A stretch of DNA of 64,000 nt from the NCBI RefSeq assembly GCF_023541015.1, contig NZ_JALNPR010000004.1, forward strand, positions 1 to 64,000, in the 5' to 3' direction. The DNA comes from Marivivens donghaensis (GTDB taxonomy: Bacteria; Pseudomonadota; Alphaproteobacteria; Rhodobacterales; Rhodobacteraceae). Positions 35,821 to 44,277 of the stretch are shown one piece after another; position 1 is the stretch's first letter, and each line of letters starts with the position of its first letter. A model generated the notes under the pieces. That model ran no database searches, was not told the DNA's origin, and saw only the letters and a program-made list of their open reading frames with translations. The position numbers and the translations under genes are program-made.

Positions 35821-37698
35821 GTGTTTCACGTGAAACATTTGGACTTTGATGTTGTTGTGATCGGTGGTGGTCATGCTGGAACCGATGCAGCACATGCCTC
35901 GGCCCGCATGGGTGCGAAAACTGCACTAGTCACGTTGAGCTTTGATTCCATTGGTGTGATGTCGTGCAACCCCGCGATTGGTGGCCTTGGTAAAGGGCAC
36001 CTCGTCCGCGAAGTTGACGCGCTCGATGGCGTCATGGGCGTTGCGGCGGACATTGCCGGCATTCAGTTTCGTCTGCTGAACCGCAAAAAGGGGCCGGCTG
36101 TTCAAGGACCTCGGGCGCAGGCGGACAGAGCTCGTTATAAGGCCGCAATGCAGCATTTGGTCCAGATTCAGCCAAATCTCTCGGTTGTTGAGGGTGAAGC
36201 GACCGATCTAATTATGGACGGAGCTCGCGTTGCTGGCGTGATCTTGGACGATGGATCAGAAATTAAAGCACGCGCTGTGGTTCTGACGACTGGGACATTC
36301 CTGCGCGGCGTTATTCATATTGGAGATGTCCGAAAATCGGGTGGTCGAATGGGTGATAAGCCTTCGATCAAGTTGGCGGAACGCCTTGATGGTTTTGGAT
36401 TGCCGCTCGGTCGATTGAAAACTGGCACGCCTCCGCGACTAGATGGTCGAACGATTGACTGGACAGACCTTGAAAGCCAGCCAGGTGATGATGAGCCATC
36501 GCTCTTTTCGTTCCTATCCAAGTCCGTCACTGCGCCTCAAATTTCTTGCGGAATCACCCATACAAACGAAAAAACACACGAAATTATCCGCGATAACCTC
36601 TCTCGTTCCGCGATGTATGGTGGACACATTGAGGGGATTGGGCCTCGGTATTGCCCGTCGATTGAAGATAAAGTCGTGCGTTTTGCTGACAAATCCTCGC
36701 ATCAGGTTTTCCTTGAACCAGAAGGTGTCGATGATCCGACGATTTACCCGAATGGCATTTCGACATCGCTCCCCGTCGATGTGCAGGAAGCTTATGTTCG
36801 ATCAATGAAGGGTTTGGAGAATGTTACGATCCTCCAGCCTGGGTACGCGATTGAGTATGACTACGTTGACCCTCGAGCGCTGAAGCCGACGTTGGAGCTT
36901 CGAGATGTCGCAGGGCTATTCTTGGCAGGCCAAATCAATGGTACGACTGGATATGAGGAGGCGGCGGCGCAGGGGCTCGTCGCTGGTCTGAATGCTGCGC
37001 GGACTGCCCAAAGCGGCGATGCAATCACGTTCAGCCGTACGAGCAGCTACATTGGTGTGATGATCGATGATTTGATCACCCGCGGTGTGTCCGAACCTTA
37101 TCGCATGTTTACGTCGCGAGCGGAGTTCCGCCTTTCGTTACGTGCAGACAACGCGGATCAGCGTTTGACCGAATTTGGTCGGGACGTAGGTTGTGTCGGT
37201 GATGATCGTTGGGAGACATTCAGCGAAAAAATGTCAGCGATTTCAAATGCACGAGACGTTCTCTCGGGTGTCGCTTTGAGTGCGCGTCAGATCTCGGATA
37301 CTGGTGTTAAATTGAACCCAGATGGTCCTGGAAGAACTGCTCTAGATGCGCTGTCGCTCGCCGAATTTGAAGATGCCGAATTGCTCGCTCTGGTACCGGA
37401 AGCGTCTGAGATCACTACTGAGGTTCGTCAGCAAATCAAACGCGACGCGCTTTATGCTCACTACATTTCCCGTCAGGCAAAGGATATCGAAAGCCTGCGC
37501 CGAGACGAAGAAGTACAGATTCCAGAAGGGTTTGAATATACGGGTGTGTCGGGGCTATCGAATGAACTGGCATTGAAGTTAAACCGTGTTCGGCCAACGA
37601 CCATTGGACAGGCCTCGCGTATTGAGGGGATGACGCCCGCAGCACTTGTTTTGCTGCTCGCGCGGATCAGGAAACACGAAAAGGCGAAGTCGGCATGA
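35821..37698 (+). CDS. mnmG: tRNA uridine-5-carboxymethylaminomethyl enzyme MnmG
   Basis: FAD enzyme (GidA) forming the xm5U34 modification with MnmE. The protein is about 625 aa with the dinucleotide motif [34 protein letters not shown] and [18 protein letters not shown]. The start is ambiguous. GTG at 35821 gives MFHVKHLDF, but the AGGAG ribosome site (35817-35821) overlaps it. GTG at 35830 gives MKHLDF with an ideal 8 nt spacing. Either way the parS site (35822-35837) covers the initiation region. The gene follows mnmE by 2 bp. Confidence 0.96.
   Translation: MFHVKHLDFDVVVIGGGHAGTDAAHASARMGAKTALVTLSFDSIGVMSCNPAIGGLGKGHLVREVDALDGVMGVAADIAGIQFRLLNRKKGPAVQGPRAQADRARYKAAMQHLVQIQPNLSVVEGEATDLIMDGARVAGVILDDGSEIKARAVVLTTGTFLRGVIHIGDVRKSGGRMGDKPSIKLAERLDGFGLPLGRLKTGTPPRLDGRTIDWTDLESQPGDDEPSLFSFLSKSVTAPQISCGITHTNEKTHEIIRDNLSRSAMYGGHIEGIGPRYCPSIEDKVVRFADKSSHQVFLEPEGVDDPTIYPNGISTSLPVDVQEAYVRSMKGLENVTILQPGYAIEYDYVDPRALKPTLELRDVAGLFLAGQINGTTGYEEAAAQGLVAGLNAARTAQSGDAITFSRTSSYIGVMIDDLITRGVSEPYRMFTSRAEFRLSLRADNADQRLTEFGRDVGCVGDDRWETFSEKMSAISNARDVLSGVALSARQISDTGVKLNPDGPGRTALDALSLAEFEDAELLALVPEASEITTEVRQQIKRDALYAHYISRQAKDIESLRRDEEVQIPEGFEYTGVSGLSNELALKLNRVRPTTIGQASRIEGMTPAALVLLLARIRKHEKAKSA
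35822..35837. other. parS: parS centromere site 1
   Basis: TGTTTCACGTGAAACA, a perfect 16 bp palindrome identical to the canonical bacterial chromosomal parS. It lies in the mnmG start region, about 3.2 kb from oriC and 3.3 kb upstream of parB. ParB loads here and spreads to segregate the origin. Confidence 0.95.
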
Positions 37699-38300
37699 TC
37701 GCAGGTGTAGATGTTTCACGTGAAACATTGGAGAGGTTAGGGGCGTTTGAAGATCTCGTTCGCAAATGGACGAAAAAGATCAACTTGATCGCTCGTAATG
37801 ACGCCGAGCATATCTGGGATCGCCATATCGTAGATTCCGCGCAGGTTTGGGCGTCCGCGCCAGTCGAATGGAGCCACTGGGTTGATATCGGAAGTGGCGG
37901 TGGTTTTCCGGCCATTATCCTTGCGTCTATCGCCGTCGAGAAGAAGCCGGAGGCACGCTTTACTCTGATTGAGAGCGATCAACGCAAGGCGACGTTCCTG
38001 CGCACAGCGATCCGTGAACTTGGTTTGAATGCTACTGTCCTAGATGACCGCATCGAATTAGCGCCTTCCCAGAATGCTGATGTGATTTCAGCGCGCGCCT
38101 TGGCGTCGTTAACCATTCTACTCGGCTTTGCGGAGCGACATCTGGCTCCAACCGGTGTTGCTGTATTCCAAAAGGGGAAAACTGCAGACGACGAAATAAT
38201 TGAGGCAAAGCAAACTTGGGCCTTTGATTACAATAAGGTGCCAAGTATCACCAATGGCGATGCTTGCGTGATTTCAATCAAAGGATTTTGCCGTGTCTGA
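37695..38300 (+). CDS. rsmG: 16S rRNA m7G527 methyltransferase RsmG
   Basis: GidB family enzyme that methylates G527 of 16S rRNA; loss gives low-level streptomycin resistance in many bacteria. The 201 aa protein has VSRETLERL at the N-terminus (encoded by the second parS), [22 protein letters not shown], the SAM loop [15 protein letters not shown] and [10 protein letters not shown]. The start overlaps the mnmG stop as ATGA, and its end overlaps parA by 8 bp. Confidence 0.96.
   Translation: MIAGVDVSRETLERLGAFEDLVRKWTKKINLIARNDAEHIWDRHIVDSAQVWASAPVEWSHWVDIGSGGGFPAIILASIAVEKKPEARFTLIESDQRKATFLRTAIRELGLNATVLDDRIELAPSQNADVISARALASLTILLGFAERHLAPTGVAVFQKGKTADDEIIEAKQTWAFDYNKVPSITNGDACVISIKGFCRV
37712..37727. 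other. parS: parS centromere site 2
   Basis: A second perfect TGTTTCACGTGAAACA, 1890 bp from the first, inside codons 6-12 of rsmG where it encodes part of VSRET. No third site was seen in this window. Confidence 0.95.
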
Positions 38301-39093
38301 TTTGAGCCGGACAACTCAGCCAAAAATTATTGCGGTGGCGAACCAAAAAGGCGGAGTTGGTAAGACAACCACCTCGATCAATCTGGCAGCAGCCCTTGCC
38401 GAATTGGGCCGAAATGTTCTGCTTGTTGACCTCGACCCGCAGGGGAACGCCTCGACTGGCTTGGGTATCGAGCCAGATGAGCGGAATGTGACGACCTACG
38501 ATTTGCTCGTCGGTGAGGAATCACTTTTTGATGCGATTCATAAGACGACTGTCGAGAATCTATTGGTCATTCCCGCGACGACGGACCTTAGCTCGGCTGA
38601 TATTGAGCTTATTTCCAATGAAAAGCGGAGCTTCCTGCTCCATGACGCGCTGCGCCAGCCTGCAATTGATGCCTTTGCCCTCGATTATATCATCATCGAC
38701 TGCCCTCCGTCTCTGAACCTTCTGACGATCAATGCGATGGTTGCTGCGGATTCGGTTATCGTGCCGCTGCAGAGCGAGTTTTATGCGCTCGAAGGTCTGT
38801 CACAGCTGATGTTGACCATCCGCGAGGTGCGTCTAACGGCGAATCCCGATCTCGCCATCGAAGGTGTTGTTTTGACGATGTATGATCGTCGGAATAACTT
38901 ATCTCAACAGGTTGAAGATGACGCGCGCGAAAACCTACGTGATTTGGTCTTTAAAACGGTCATTCCGCGTAACGTTCGATTGAGCGAAGCGCCGTCTTTC
39001 GCGATGACCATTTTGGAATATGATCCGCAGTCACGTGGCAGTCAGGCTTATCGCGAATTGGCCGAAGAACTAATTGAACGAGAAAAGACATAG
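38293..39093 (+). CDS. parA: Chromosome partitioning ATPase ParA
   Basis: Deviant-Walker ATPase that forms the nucleoid gradient moving ParB-parS complexes. The 266 aa protein has ANQKGGVGKTTTSINLA, VDLDPQGNASTGLG and IIDCPPSLNLLTINA. It starts at a GTG (giving MSDLSRTT) within the end of rsmG, with an AAAGGA site before it. It forms one unit with parB, 10 bp apart. Confidence 0.97.
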   Translation: MSDLSRTTQPKIIAVANQKGGVGKTTTSINLAAALAELGRNVLLVDLDPQGNASTGLGIEPDERNVTTYDLLVGEESLFDAIHKTTVENLLVIPATTDLSSADIELISNEKRSFLLHDALRQPAIDAFALDYIIIDCPPSLNLLTINAMVAADSVIVPLQSEFYALEGLSQLMLTIREVRLTANPDLAIEGVVLTMYDRRNNLSQQVEDDARENLRDLVFKTVIPRNVRLSEAPSFAMTILEYDPQSRGSQAYRELAEELIEREKT

Positions 39094-39103
39094 GGAGAGG
39101 CAG

Positions 39104-40006
39104 ATGGCTGATAAACCGAACCGAAATCGTGGGCTTGGCCGTGGTCTTTCCGCGCTCATGTCGGACGTAACCGCACCTGTTGATCGCAGCACTGGAGCTC
39201 CAGCACCGCGCGCCCCTGATCTTATGGTCGCTATTGAACGCATTGAACCGAACCCCGATCAGCCGCGCCGCTATTTCAATGAAGACGCGCTCAATGAACT
39301 TGCCTCGTCGATCAAAGAAAAGGGCGTTATTCAGCCGCTGATCGTGCGCAAATCACCGCGAGATGAGGTTAAATACGAAATTGTTGCTGGGGAACGCCGT
39401 TGGCGTGCCTCGCAAATCGCTAAACTTCATGAACTGCCTGTCATTGTGCGGGATTTCACCGATACTGAAGTCCTCGAAGTTGCGATCATCGAAAACATCC
39501 AGCGCGCTGACCTGAACGCAATTGATGAGGCGGCAGGTTACAAACAGTTGATGGATCGTTTCGGGCATACGCAAGAACAACTGAGCCAAGCGCTGGGTAA
39601 GAGCCGTAGCCATATTGCTAACCTGATGCGTCTTCTGAACCTGCCGCAGGATGTTCAGACGCAGGTTATTGAGGGTAAGTTGAGTGCGGGTCACGCACGA
39701 GCTTTGGTCGGTAACGATCAAGCCTCTTCTATTGCGCAAAAGATCATTCAGCAGGGGCTGTCCGTCCGCGATACTGAGAAATTGGTTAAAGTGGATCCTG
39801 CGAAAGAAAAGGTGGCCCAGAACAATCGCGTTCGTGCTGCTGCAAAAGACCCTGATACAGCCCAACTCGAACAAGAATTGAGCGCGAACCTGAAAATGAA
39901 GGTATCGATCGATCATCCAGTTGGTAGCGAAGCTGGCAAGGTGACGATCAGCTATTCGAACCTTGATCAACTCGACGATCTGCTACGGATTTTGTCGGTC
40001 GGTTAA
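39104..40006 (+). CDS. parB: Chromosome partitioning CTPase ParB
   Basis: parS-binding CTPase clamp. The 300 aa protein has an N-terminal ParA-stimulating segment RGLGRGLSALMSD and CTP-binding boxes in NPDQPRRYFNEDAL and GERRWRASQIAKL. The helix-turn-helix is at about 145-200 (THTQEQLSQALGKSRSHIAN-like region), with a C-terminal dimer domain. The ATG at 39104 follows GGGAGAGG. It converges on hemW with a 4 bp overlap. Confidence 0.97.
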   Translation: MADKPNRNRGLGRGLSALMSDVTAPVDRSTGAPAPRAPDLMVAIERIEPNPDQPRRYFNEDALNELASSIKEKGVIQPLIVRKSPRDEVKYEIVAGERRWRASQIAKLHELPVIVRDFTDTEVLEVAIIENIQRADLNAIDEAAGYKQLMDRFGHTQEQLSQALGKSRSHIANLMRLLNLPQDVQTQVIEGKLSAGHARALVGNDQASSIAQKIIQQGLSVRDTEKLVKVDPAKEKVAQNNRVRAAAKDPDTAQLEQELSANLKMKVSIDHPVGSEAGKVTISYSNLDQLDDLLRILSVG

Positions 40007-41160
40007 TCGGCCAGAAGCTCTCGCAGAACACCATTTAGAACGGGCCGCCCAGTTGCAGAGACGCACAGGCGGCCCGCTTTCGTTTCGACAAAGCCCATTT
40101 CGGTCATACGGTTAATGTTGTTTGAGAACCGATCTCCGCCTAAAGCCTGTAGGCGATTTAGGTCAACGCCCTCAGTAAGGCGCATACCCATCAAGAGAAA
40201 CTCCGTAACTGCATCTTCGGCGGTGAGCGCTTCAGATAGAGTTTCACCGCTACCCTTAGTTTCAACTGCATTGAGCCACATCTGGGGAGCAGTATGGGTT
40301 TCGGTCGCATGCCTGATGCCGTTGAGCGTTAGTCGCCCATGCGCGCCTGGGCCGATCCCGGCGTAATCGCCGTAGCGCCAATAGATCAGATTATGTTGGC
40401 TCTCTGCGCCTTCGGGGGCGTGGTTTGAGACCTCGTATACAGGGAACCCCATTTGATCGCAGATCTCTTGGGTTGCGTCATACATGTCTGCAGCCGCGTC
40501 GTCGTCGGGTAGACCACGTAGTTTGCCGACGGCGTAGCGATCACCAAATGCTGTGCCGTCTTCGATTGTGAGTTGATACAACGACAGGTGATCAATGGCC
40601 AAAGATAGAGCCTGTTTCAGCTCAATTCGCCAATTTTCAAGCGTTTGGTTTTGCCGCGCGTAGATAAGGTCGAAACTGACGCGATCAAACACATTCCGTG
40701 CGACATCGAAGGCTTTCATGGCGTCTTCGACGCTGTGCAATCGACCCAAAGCACGCAAATCGTCGTTATTTAGAGACTGAAATCCCATTGAAACACGGTT
40801 GACGCCTGCATCATGGTATCCGTGGAAACGGCTTGCTTCCACGGACGTTGGATTGGCCTCTAGAGTGATCTCGCAGGAGTTGGTCATCCGCCATGTCTTG
40901 CGGACTTTGTCGAGGATGGCGTGGACCAATTCTGGATCCATAAGGCTCGGTGTTCCGCCGCCAAAGAAAACTGATTTGAGGATGCGGCCTTGGGTCAATT
41001 GTCCGACGCGATCGATCTCGGACAAATAGGCTCGCGCCCAGCGATCTTGGTCGATGGACGCGACGACGTGACTGTTGAAGTCACAATATGGGCATTTCGA
41101 CTGGCAAAACGGCCAGTGGATGTAGAGCCCAAAGCCCCCGTTTTCCCAATCCTCAGGCAA
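40003..41160 (-). CDS. hemW: Radical SAM heme chaperone HemW
   Basis: HemN-like protein of 385 aa. The radical-SAM cluster is in HWPFCQSKCPYCDFNSH (three Cys in Cx3Cx2C). FFGGGTPSLM and EANPTSVE follow, then a C-terminal HemN-like domain. HemW has no coproporphyrinogen dehydrogenase activity and instead inserts heme into enzymes. The short N-terminus and the absence of the extra HemN N-terminal region favour HemW. It overlaps rdgB by 8 bp; rph-rdgB-hemW form one unit. Confidence 0.92.
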   Translation of the reverse strand: MPEDWENGGFGLYIHWPFCQSKCPYCDFNSHVVASIDQDRWARAYLSEIDRVGQLTQGRILKSVFFGGGTPSLMDPELVHAILDKVRKTWRMTNSCEITLEANPTSVEASRFHGYHDAGVNRVSMGFQSLNNDDLRALGRLHSVEDAMKAFDVARNVFDRVSFDLIYARQNQTLENWRIELKQALSLAIDHLSLYQLTIEDGTAFGDRYAVGKLRGLPDDDAAADMYDATQEICDQMGFPVYEVSNHAPEGAESQHNLIYWRYGDYAGIGPGAHGRLTLNGIRHATETHTAPQMWLNAVETKGSGETLSEALTAEDAVTEFLLMGMRLTEGVDLNRLQALGGDRFSNNINRMTEMGFVETKAGRLCVSATGRPVLNGVLRELLAD

Positions 41161-41764
41161 AGCAACCCTTTACCAGTTTGGCGAACGCGTCCGCACGGTG
41201 GCTGATCTTGTTCTTCTCCCAACGGTCCATTTCACCAAACGTGATGTCGTAGCCGTCGGGTTGGAAAATGGGGTCGTAGCCGTGGCCTTGGTCGCCGCGC
41301 ATCGGCCAAACGATCTGTCCAGACATGATCCCGGGGAACACTTCATCGTGACCATCCGGCCAAGCGAGGACGAGGGTGCAGCAAAAACGAGCGGTCCGTG
41401 GGAAGGGGGCGTTAACCTCTTCCAGTTTGGCCCACGTTTTTTCCATCGCCATGACGAAGTCACGGCCGTTCGGCGTTTCGGCCCAGTCTGCGGTGTAGAC
41501 ACCCGGTGCGCCATCTAGTCCGTCGATCTCGATCCCTGAATCGTCAGAGAGAGCAGGCAAACCAGTCTCTTTTGCAGCGTAATGTGCCTTGATCCGAGCG
41601 TTTCCGACAAAGGTGGACTCGGTTTCTTCAGGCTCAGATAGGCCATGATCTGCAGCAGAGGTCAGCGTGATCCCGAACGGGCCGAGGAGATCGGCGATCT
41701 CCTCAAGCTTGCCTTTGTTGTGAGTGGCAACGACCAGTTCTTTCCCGTCAAACCGCCGTGTCAT
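41153..41764 (-). CDS. rdgB: dITP/XTP pyrophosphatase (RdgB/HAM1)
   Basis: Removes deaminated purine nucleotides (dITP, XTP) from the pool. The 203 aa protein has [51 protein letters not shown] and the C-terminal [12 protein letters not shown]. It lies between rph and hemW with 4 and 8 bp overlaps. Confidence 0.97.
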   Translation of the reverse strand: MTRRFDGKELVVATHNKGKLEEIADLLGPFGITLTSAADHGLSEPEETESTFVGNARIKAHYAAKETGLPALSDDSGIEIDGLDGAPGVYTADWAETPNGRDFVMAMEKTWAKLEEVNAPFPRTARFCCTLVLAWPDGHDEVFPGIMSGQIVWPMRGDQGHGYDPIFQPDGYDITFGEMDRWEKNKISHRADAFAKLVKGCFA

Positions 41765-42471
41765 TTTACGGCCTGAAGCTGGGCTGCAACGAGTTCTGCA
41801 ATCCCTTTGTCCGCGAGATCCATCAGCTTTGCCATTTGATCACGGGTAAAGGTTGCGCCTTCAGCGCTCATCTGGACTTCGACCAGACGGTCGCCCGCCA
41901 TGACAAAGTTGCCGTCAACGCCTGCTTCGGAGTCTTCTGGGTAGTCGAGGTCCAGAACGGGCTGGCCCGCGTAGATGCCACAGGACACTGCCGCAACAGG
42001 GTTCACCAGCGGATCAGAGATCACGTCGCCAGTCTTCATCAGCTTGTTCACGGCGAGTTTCAATGCGACCCAACCGCCCGTGATCGATGCGCACCGGGTT
42101 CCGCCGTCGGCTTGGATTACGTCACAGTCGATTGTGATCTGGCGTTCACCCAGCGCAACACGGTCCACACCAGCGCGAAGCGAGCGACCGATCAGACGCT
42201 GGATTTCAACGGTGCGGCCACCTTGTTTGCCTTGCGTGGACTCGCGGCGCATCCGCGAACCCGTCGAACGCGGTAGCATGCCGTATTCAGCAGTCACCCA
42301 GCCAAGGCCCGAGCCTTTGATAAACGGAGGCACGCGGTCTTCGATCGTGGCAGTGCAAAGGACATGAGTGTCGCCCACTTTGATCAGGCAAGACCCTTCG
42401 GCATGTTTCGTGACACCGACTTCGATTGAAATCGGACGCATTTCATCTATCTGACGACCTGAGGGGCGCAT
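41761..42471 (-). CDS. rph: Ribonuclease PH
   Basis: Phosphorolytic 3'-5' exoribonuclease that trims tRNA 3' ends. The 236 aa protein starts [14 protein letters not shown]. It has [50 protein letters not shown] and [19 protein letters not shown]. It is divergent from hrcA (114 bp) and is first gene of rph-rdgB-hemW. Confidence 0.98.
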   Translation of the reverse strand: MRPSGRQIDEMRPISIEVGVTKHAEGSCLIKVGDTHVLCTATIEDRVPPFIKGSGLGWVTAEYGMLPRSTGSRMRRESTQGKQGGRTVEIQRLIGRSLRAGVDRVALGERQITIDCDVIQADGGTRCASITGGWVALKLAVNKLMKTGDVISDPLVNPVAAVSCGIYAGQPVLDLDYPEDSEAGVDGNFVMAGDRLVEVQMSAEGATFTRDQMAKLMDLADKGIAELVAAQLQAVK

Positions 42472-42585
42472 TAAACTCTCCTTTATCTGTTGAGGGTGGG
42501 ATACGCTGGACGGGTCCGAAAACCAAGCCCGATTGACGCGCCGATCCCCAGCGTTTTAATTGTCTCGCCCTAGGGAAACGCTGAA

Positions 42586-43644
42586 ATGAACAATACGCCA
42601 CTGTTAAGTGAAATGAATGACCGCTCACGCGAAGTCTTTCGCCGTGTTGTTGAGGGGTATCTGGACACTGGTGCGCCCGTCGGGTCGCGCACTTTGTCCC
42701 GCGAAATGTCTGAAAAGGTCAGCGCGGCGACGATCCGCAACGTGATGCAGGACCTCGAATACCTCGGCCTCGTCGGTAGTCCTCATGTGTCGGCTGGTCG
42801 TATTCCGACCCAAACGGGTCTTCGGATGTTTGTAGATGGTCTGCTTGAGGTTTCTCTCAGCGGGGATGACCGTGAAAAGATCGACCAAACGCTGGACGCG
42901 GCCAATGGCGATGTGAATGTGCTTTTGGATCGGGTTGGGTCTGCGCTCTCTGGTGTGACCCGTGGGGCATCTTTGGTTCTGACGCCGAAACACGAGGCCC
43001 CGATCAAGCATATTGAGTTCGTATCGCTCGGCCCCGATCGCGCACTGGTCGTTCTTGTGTTTGCGGATGGCCATGTGGAAAACCGCTTGTTCACGCCGCC
43101 GGCTGGTCAAACGCCGAGTTCACTTCGTGAGGCCGCGAACTTCGTCAATTCTTTTGCCGAGGGCCGTACGCTATCCGAGCTGTCTACGGTCATGACCCGC
43201 GAGATCAACGCAAGGCGTCAAGAAATTGACAGTCTTGCCGCGCAGCTGGTCGAAAGCGGTATCGCTGTCTGGGAAAACAAGGGCGAATCGACCGAGCGTT
43301 TGATCGTGCGTGGACGAGGCAATCTGCTTGCTGATCAAGAGAGCGGCATCGACCTCGAACGTATTCGGAGCCTGTTTGATGACCTTGAACGCAAGCAAGA
43401 TATCTCTGAATTCCTAGAACTTGCCGAAGAAGGCGAGGGCGTTCGCATTTTTATTGGCTCAGAGAACAAGCTTTTTTCACTTTCGGGTTCCTCTTTGGTG
43501 GTTTCTCCATATATGAACGCCGACCGTAAGATCATTGGCGCTGTTGGCGTCATTGGGCCGACTCGTCTCAATTACGGACGGATCGTGCCAATCGTAGATT
43601 ATACAGCGCAACTGGTCGGGCGTGTCCTGTCCGGACAAAGTTGA
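42586..43644 (+). CDS. hrcA: Heat-inducible transcription repressor HrcA
   Basis: Repressor of groESL and dnaK operons that binds the CIRCE inverted repeat. The 352 aa protein has an N-terminal winged helix (VGSRTLSREMSEKVSAATIRNVMQD-like region, about 32-55), the SPHVSAGRIPTQTGLRMFVD block and a GAF-like core. It ends GVIGPTRLNYGRIVPIVDYTA. No CIRCE element (TTAGCACTC-N9-GAGTGCTAA) is present in the rph-hrcA intergenic region, so this operon is probably not under its own control. grpE follows after 9 bp. Confidence 0.96.
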   Translation: MNNTPLLSEMNDRSREVFRRVVEGYLDTGAPVGSRTLSREMSEKVSAATIRNVMQDLEYLGLVGSPHVSAGRIPTQTGLRMFVDGLLEVSLSGDDREKIDQTLDAANGDVNVLLDRVGSALSGVTRGASLVLTPKHEAPIKHIEFVSLGPDRALVVLVFADGHVENRLFTPPAGQTPSSLREAANFVNSFAEGRTLSELSTVMTREINARRQEIDSLAAQLVESGIAVWENKGESTERLIVRGRGNLLADQESGIDLERIRSLFDDLERKQDISEFLELAEEGEGVRIFIGSENKLFSLSGSSLVVSPYMNADRKIIGAVGVIGPTRLNYGRIVPIVDYTAQLVGRVLSGQS

Positions 43645-43653
43645 GGAATAGAA

Positions 43654-44217
43654 ATGAGCGAAGAACCGAAAAGCCTTGATGAACTTGCCGCCGAGGCTGA
43701 CGAGATTGAACTGGGTGCAGAAGATCAGGCCGAAGGCGAGGGCGAAGTTGATGTGGTTGCCCAACTGACCGCAGAGCGCGATGAGTTCAAAGACCGCTTC
43801 TTGCGTGCTGTGGCTGATGCCGAAAACTCGCGCCGCCGTGCAGAGCGTGATCGTCGCGAAGCCGAAAACTATGGTGGTTCGAAACTGGCGCGCGATTTGC
43901 TGCCTGTTTACGACAACATGCACCGTGCGATTGATGCGATCTCTGAAGATCAGCGCGAAGCTCAAGCCGCTCTGATCGAGGGCATCGAACTGACCATGCG
44001 CGAACTGCTGAACGTGTTCGCAAAGCATGGCATCACCAAGATTGAACCGGCTGTTGGCGACAAATTCGATCCGCAGCAGCATGAGGCGATGTTTGAGGCA
44101 CCGCTCCCAGGCACGAAAGCGGGTGACATCATTCAGATTTCCGCGCTTGGCTTTATGCTCCACGACCGTCTGCTGCGCCCTGCGCAGGTCGGTGTGTCGT
44201 CGATGCCTGCGTCCTAA
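43654..44217 (+). CDS. grpE: Nucleotide exchange factor GrpE
   Basis: Co-chaperone that releases ADP from DnaK. The 187 aa protein has an acidic N-terminus, a long dimeric helix (about 30-90, with DRFLRAVADAENSRRRAERD) and the beta domain with VGDKFDPQQHEAMFEAPLPG and GFMLHDRLLRPAQVGVS. The AGGAATAG site lies 9 bp behind hrcA. It shares a terminator hairpin with mutS. Confidence 0.97.
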   Translation: MSEEPKSLDELAAEADEIELGAEDQAEGEGEVDVVAQLTAERDEFKDRFLRAVADAENSRRRAERDRREAENYGGSKLARDLLPVYDNMHRAIDAISEDQREAQAALIEGIELTMRELLNVFAKHGITKIEPAVGDKFDPQQHEAMFEAPLPGTKAGDIIQISALGFMLHDRLLRPAQVGVSSMPAS

Positions 44218-44246
44218 TCGGACCACACACGATCAGTCAAAATTCG

Positions 44247-44277
44247 GAGCTGGCGTTATTTTTGCGCCAGCTCTTTT
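44247..44277. terminator. Shared terminator between grpE and mutS
   Basis: GAGCTGGCG pairs with CGCCAGCTC around a T-rich loop, followed by TTTT on the + strand, ending grpE. On the minus strand one arm lies within the last codons of mutS and includes its stop, so the same stem can end both convergent transcripts. Confidence 0.85.

Noticed and set aside
42471-42485. Near CtrA box (TTAA-N7-TTTA) at the rph start
   Set aside because: Imperfect half-site overlapping the start codon; no independent support.
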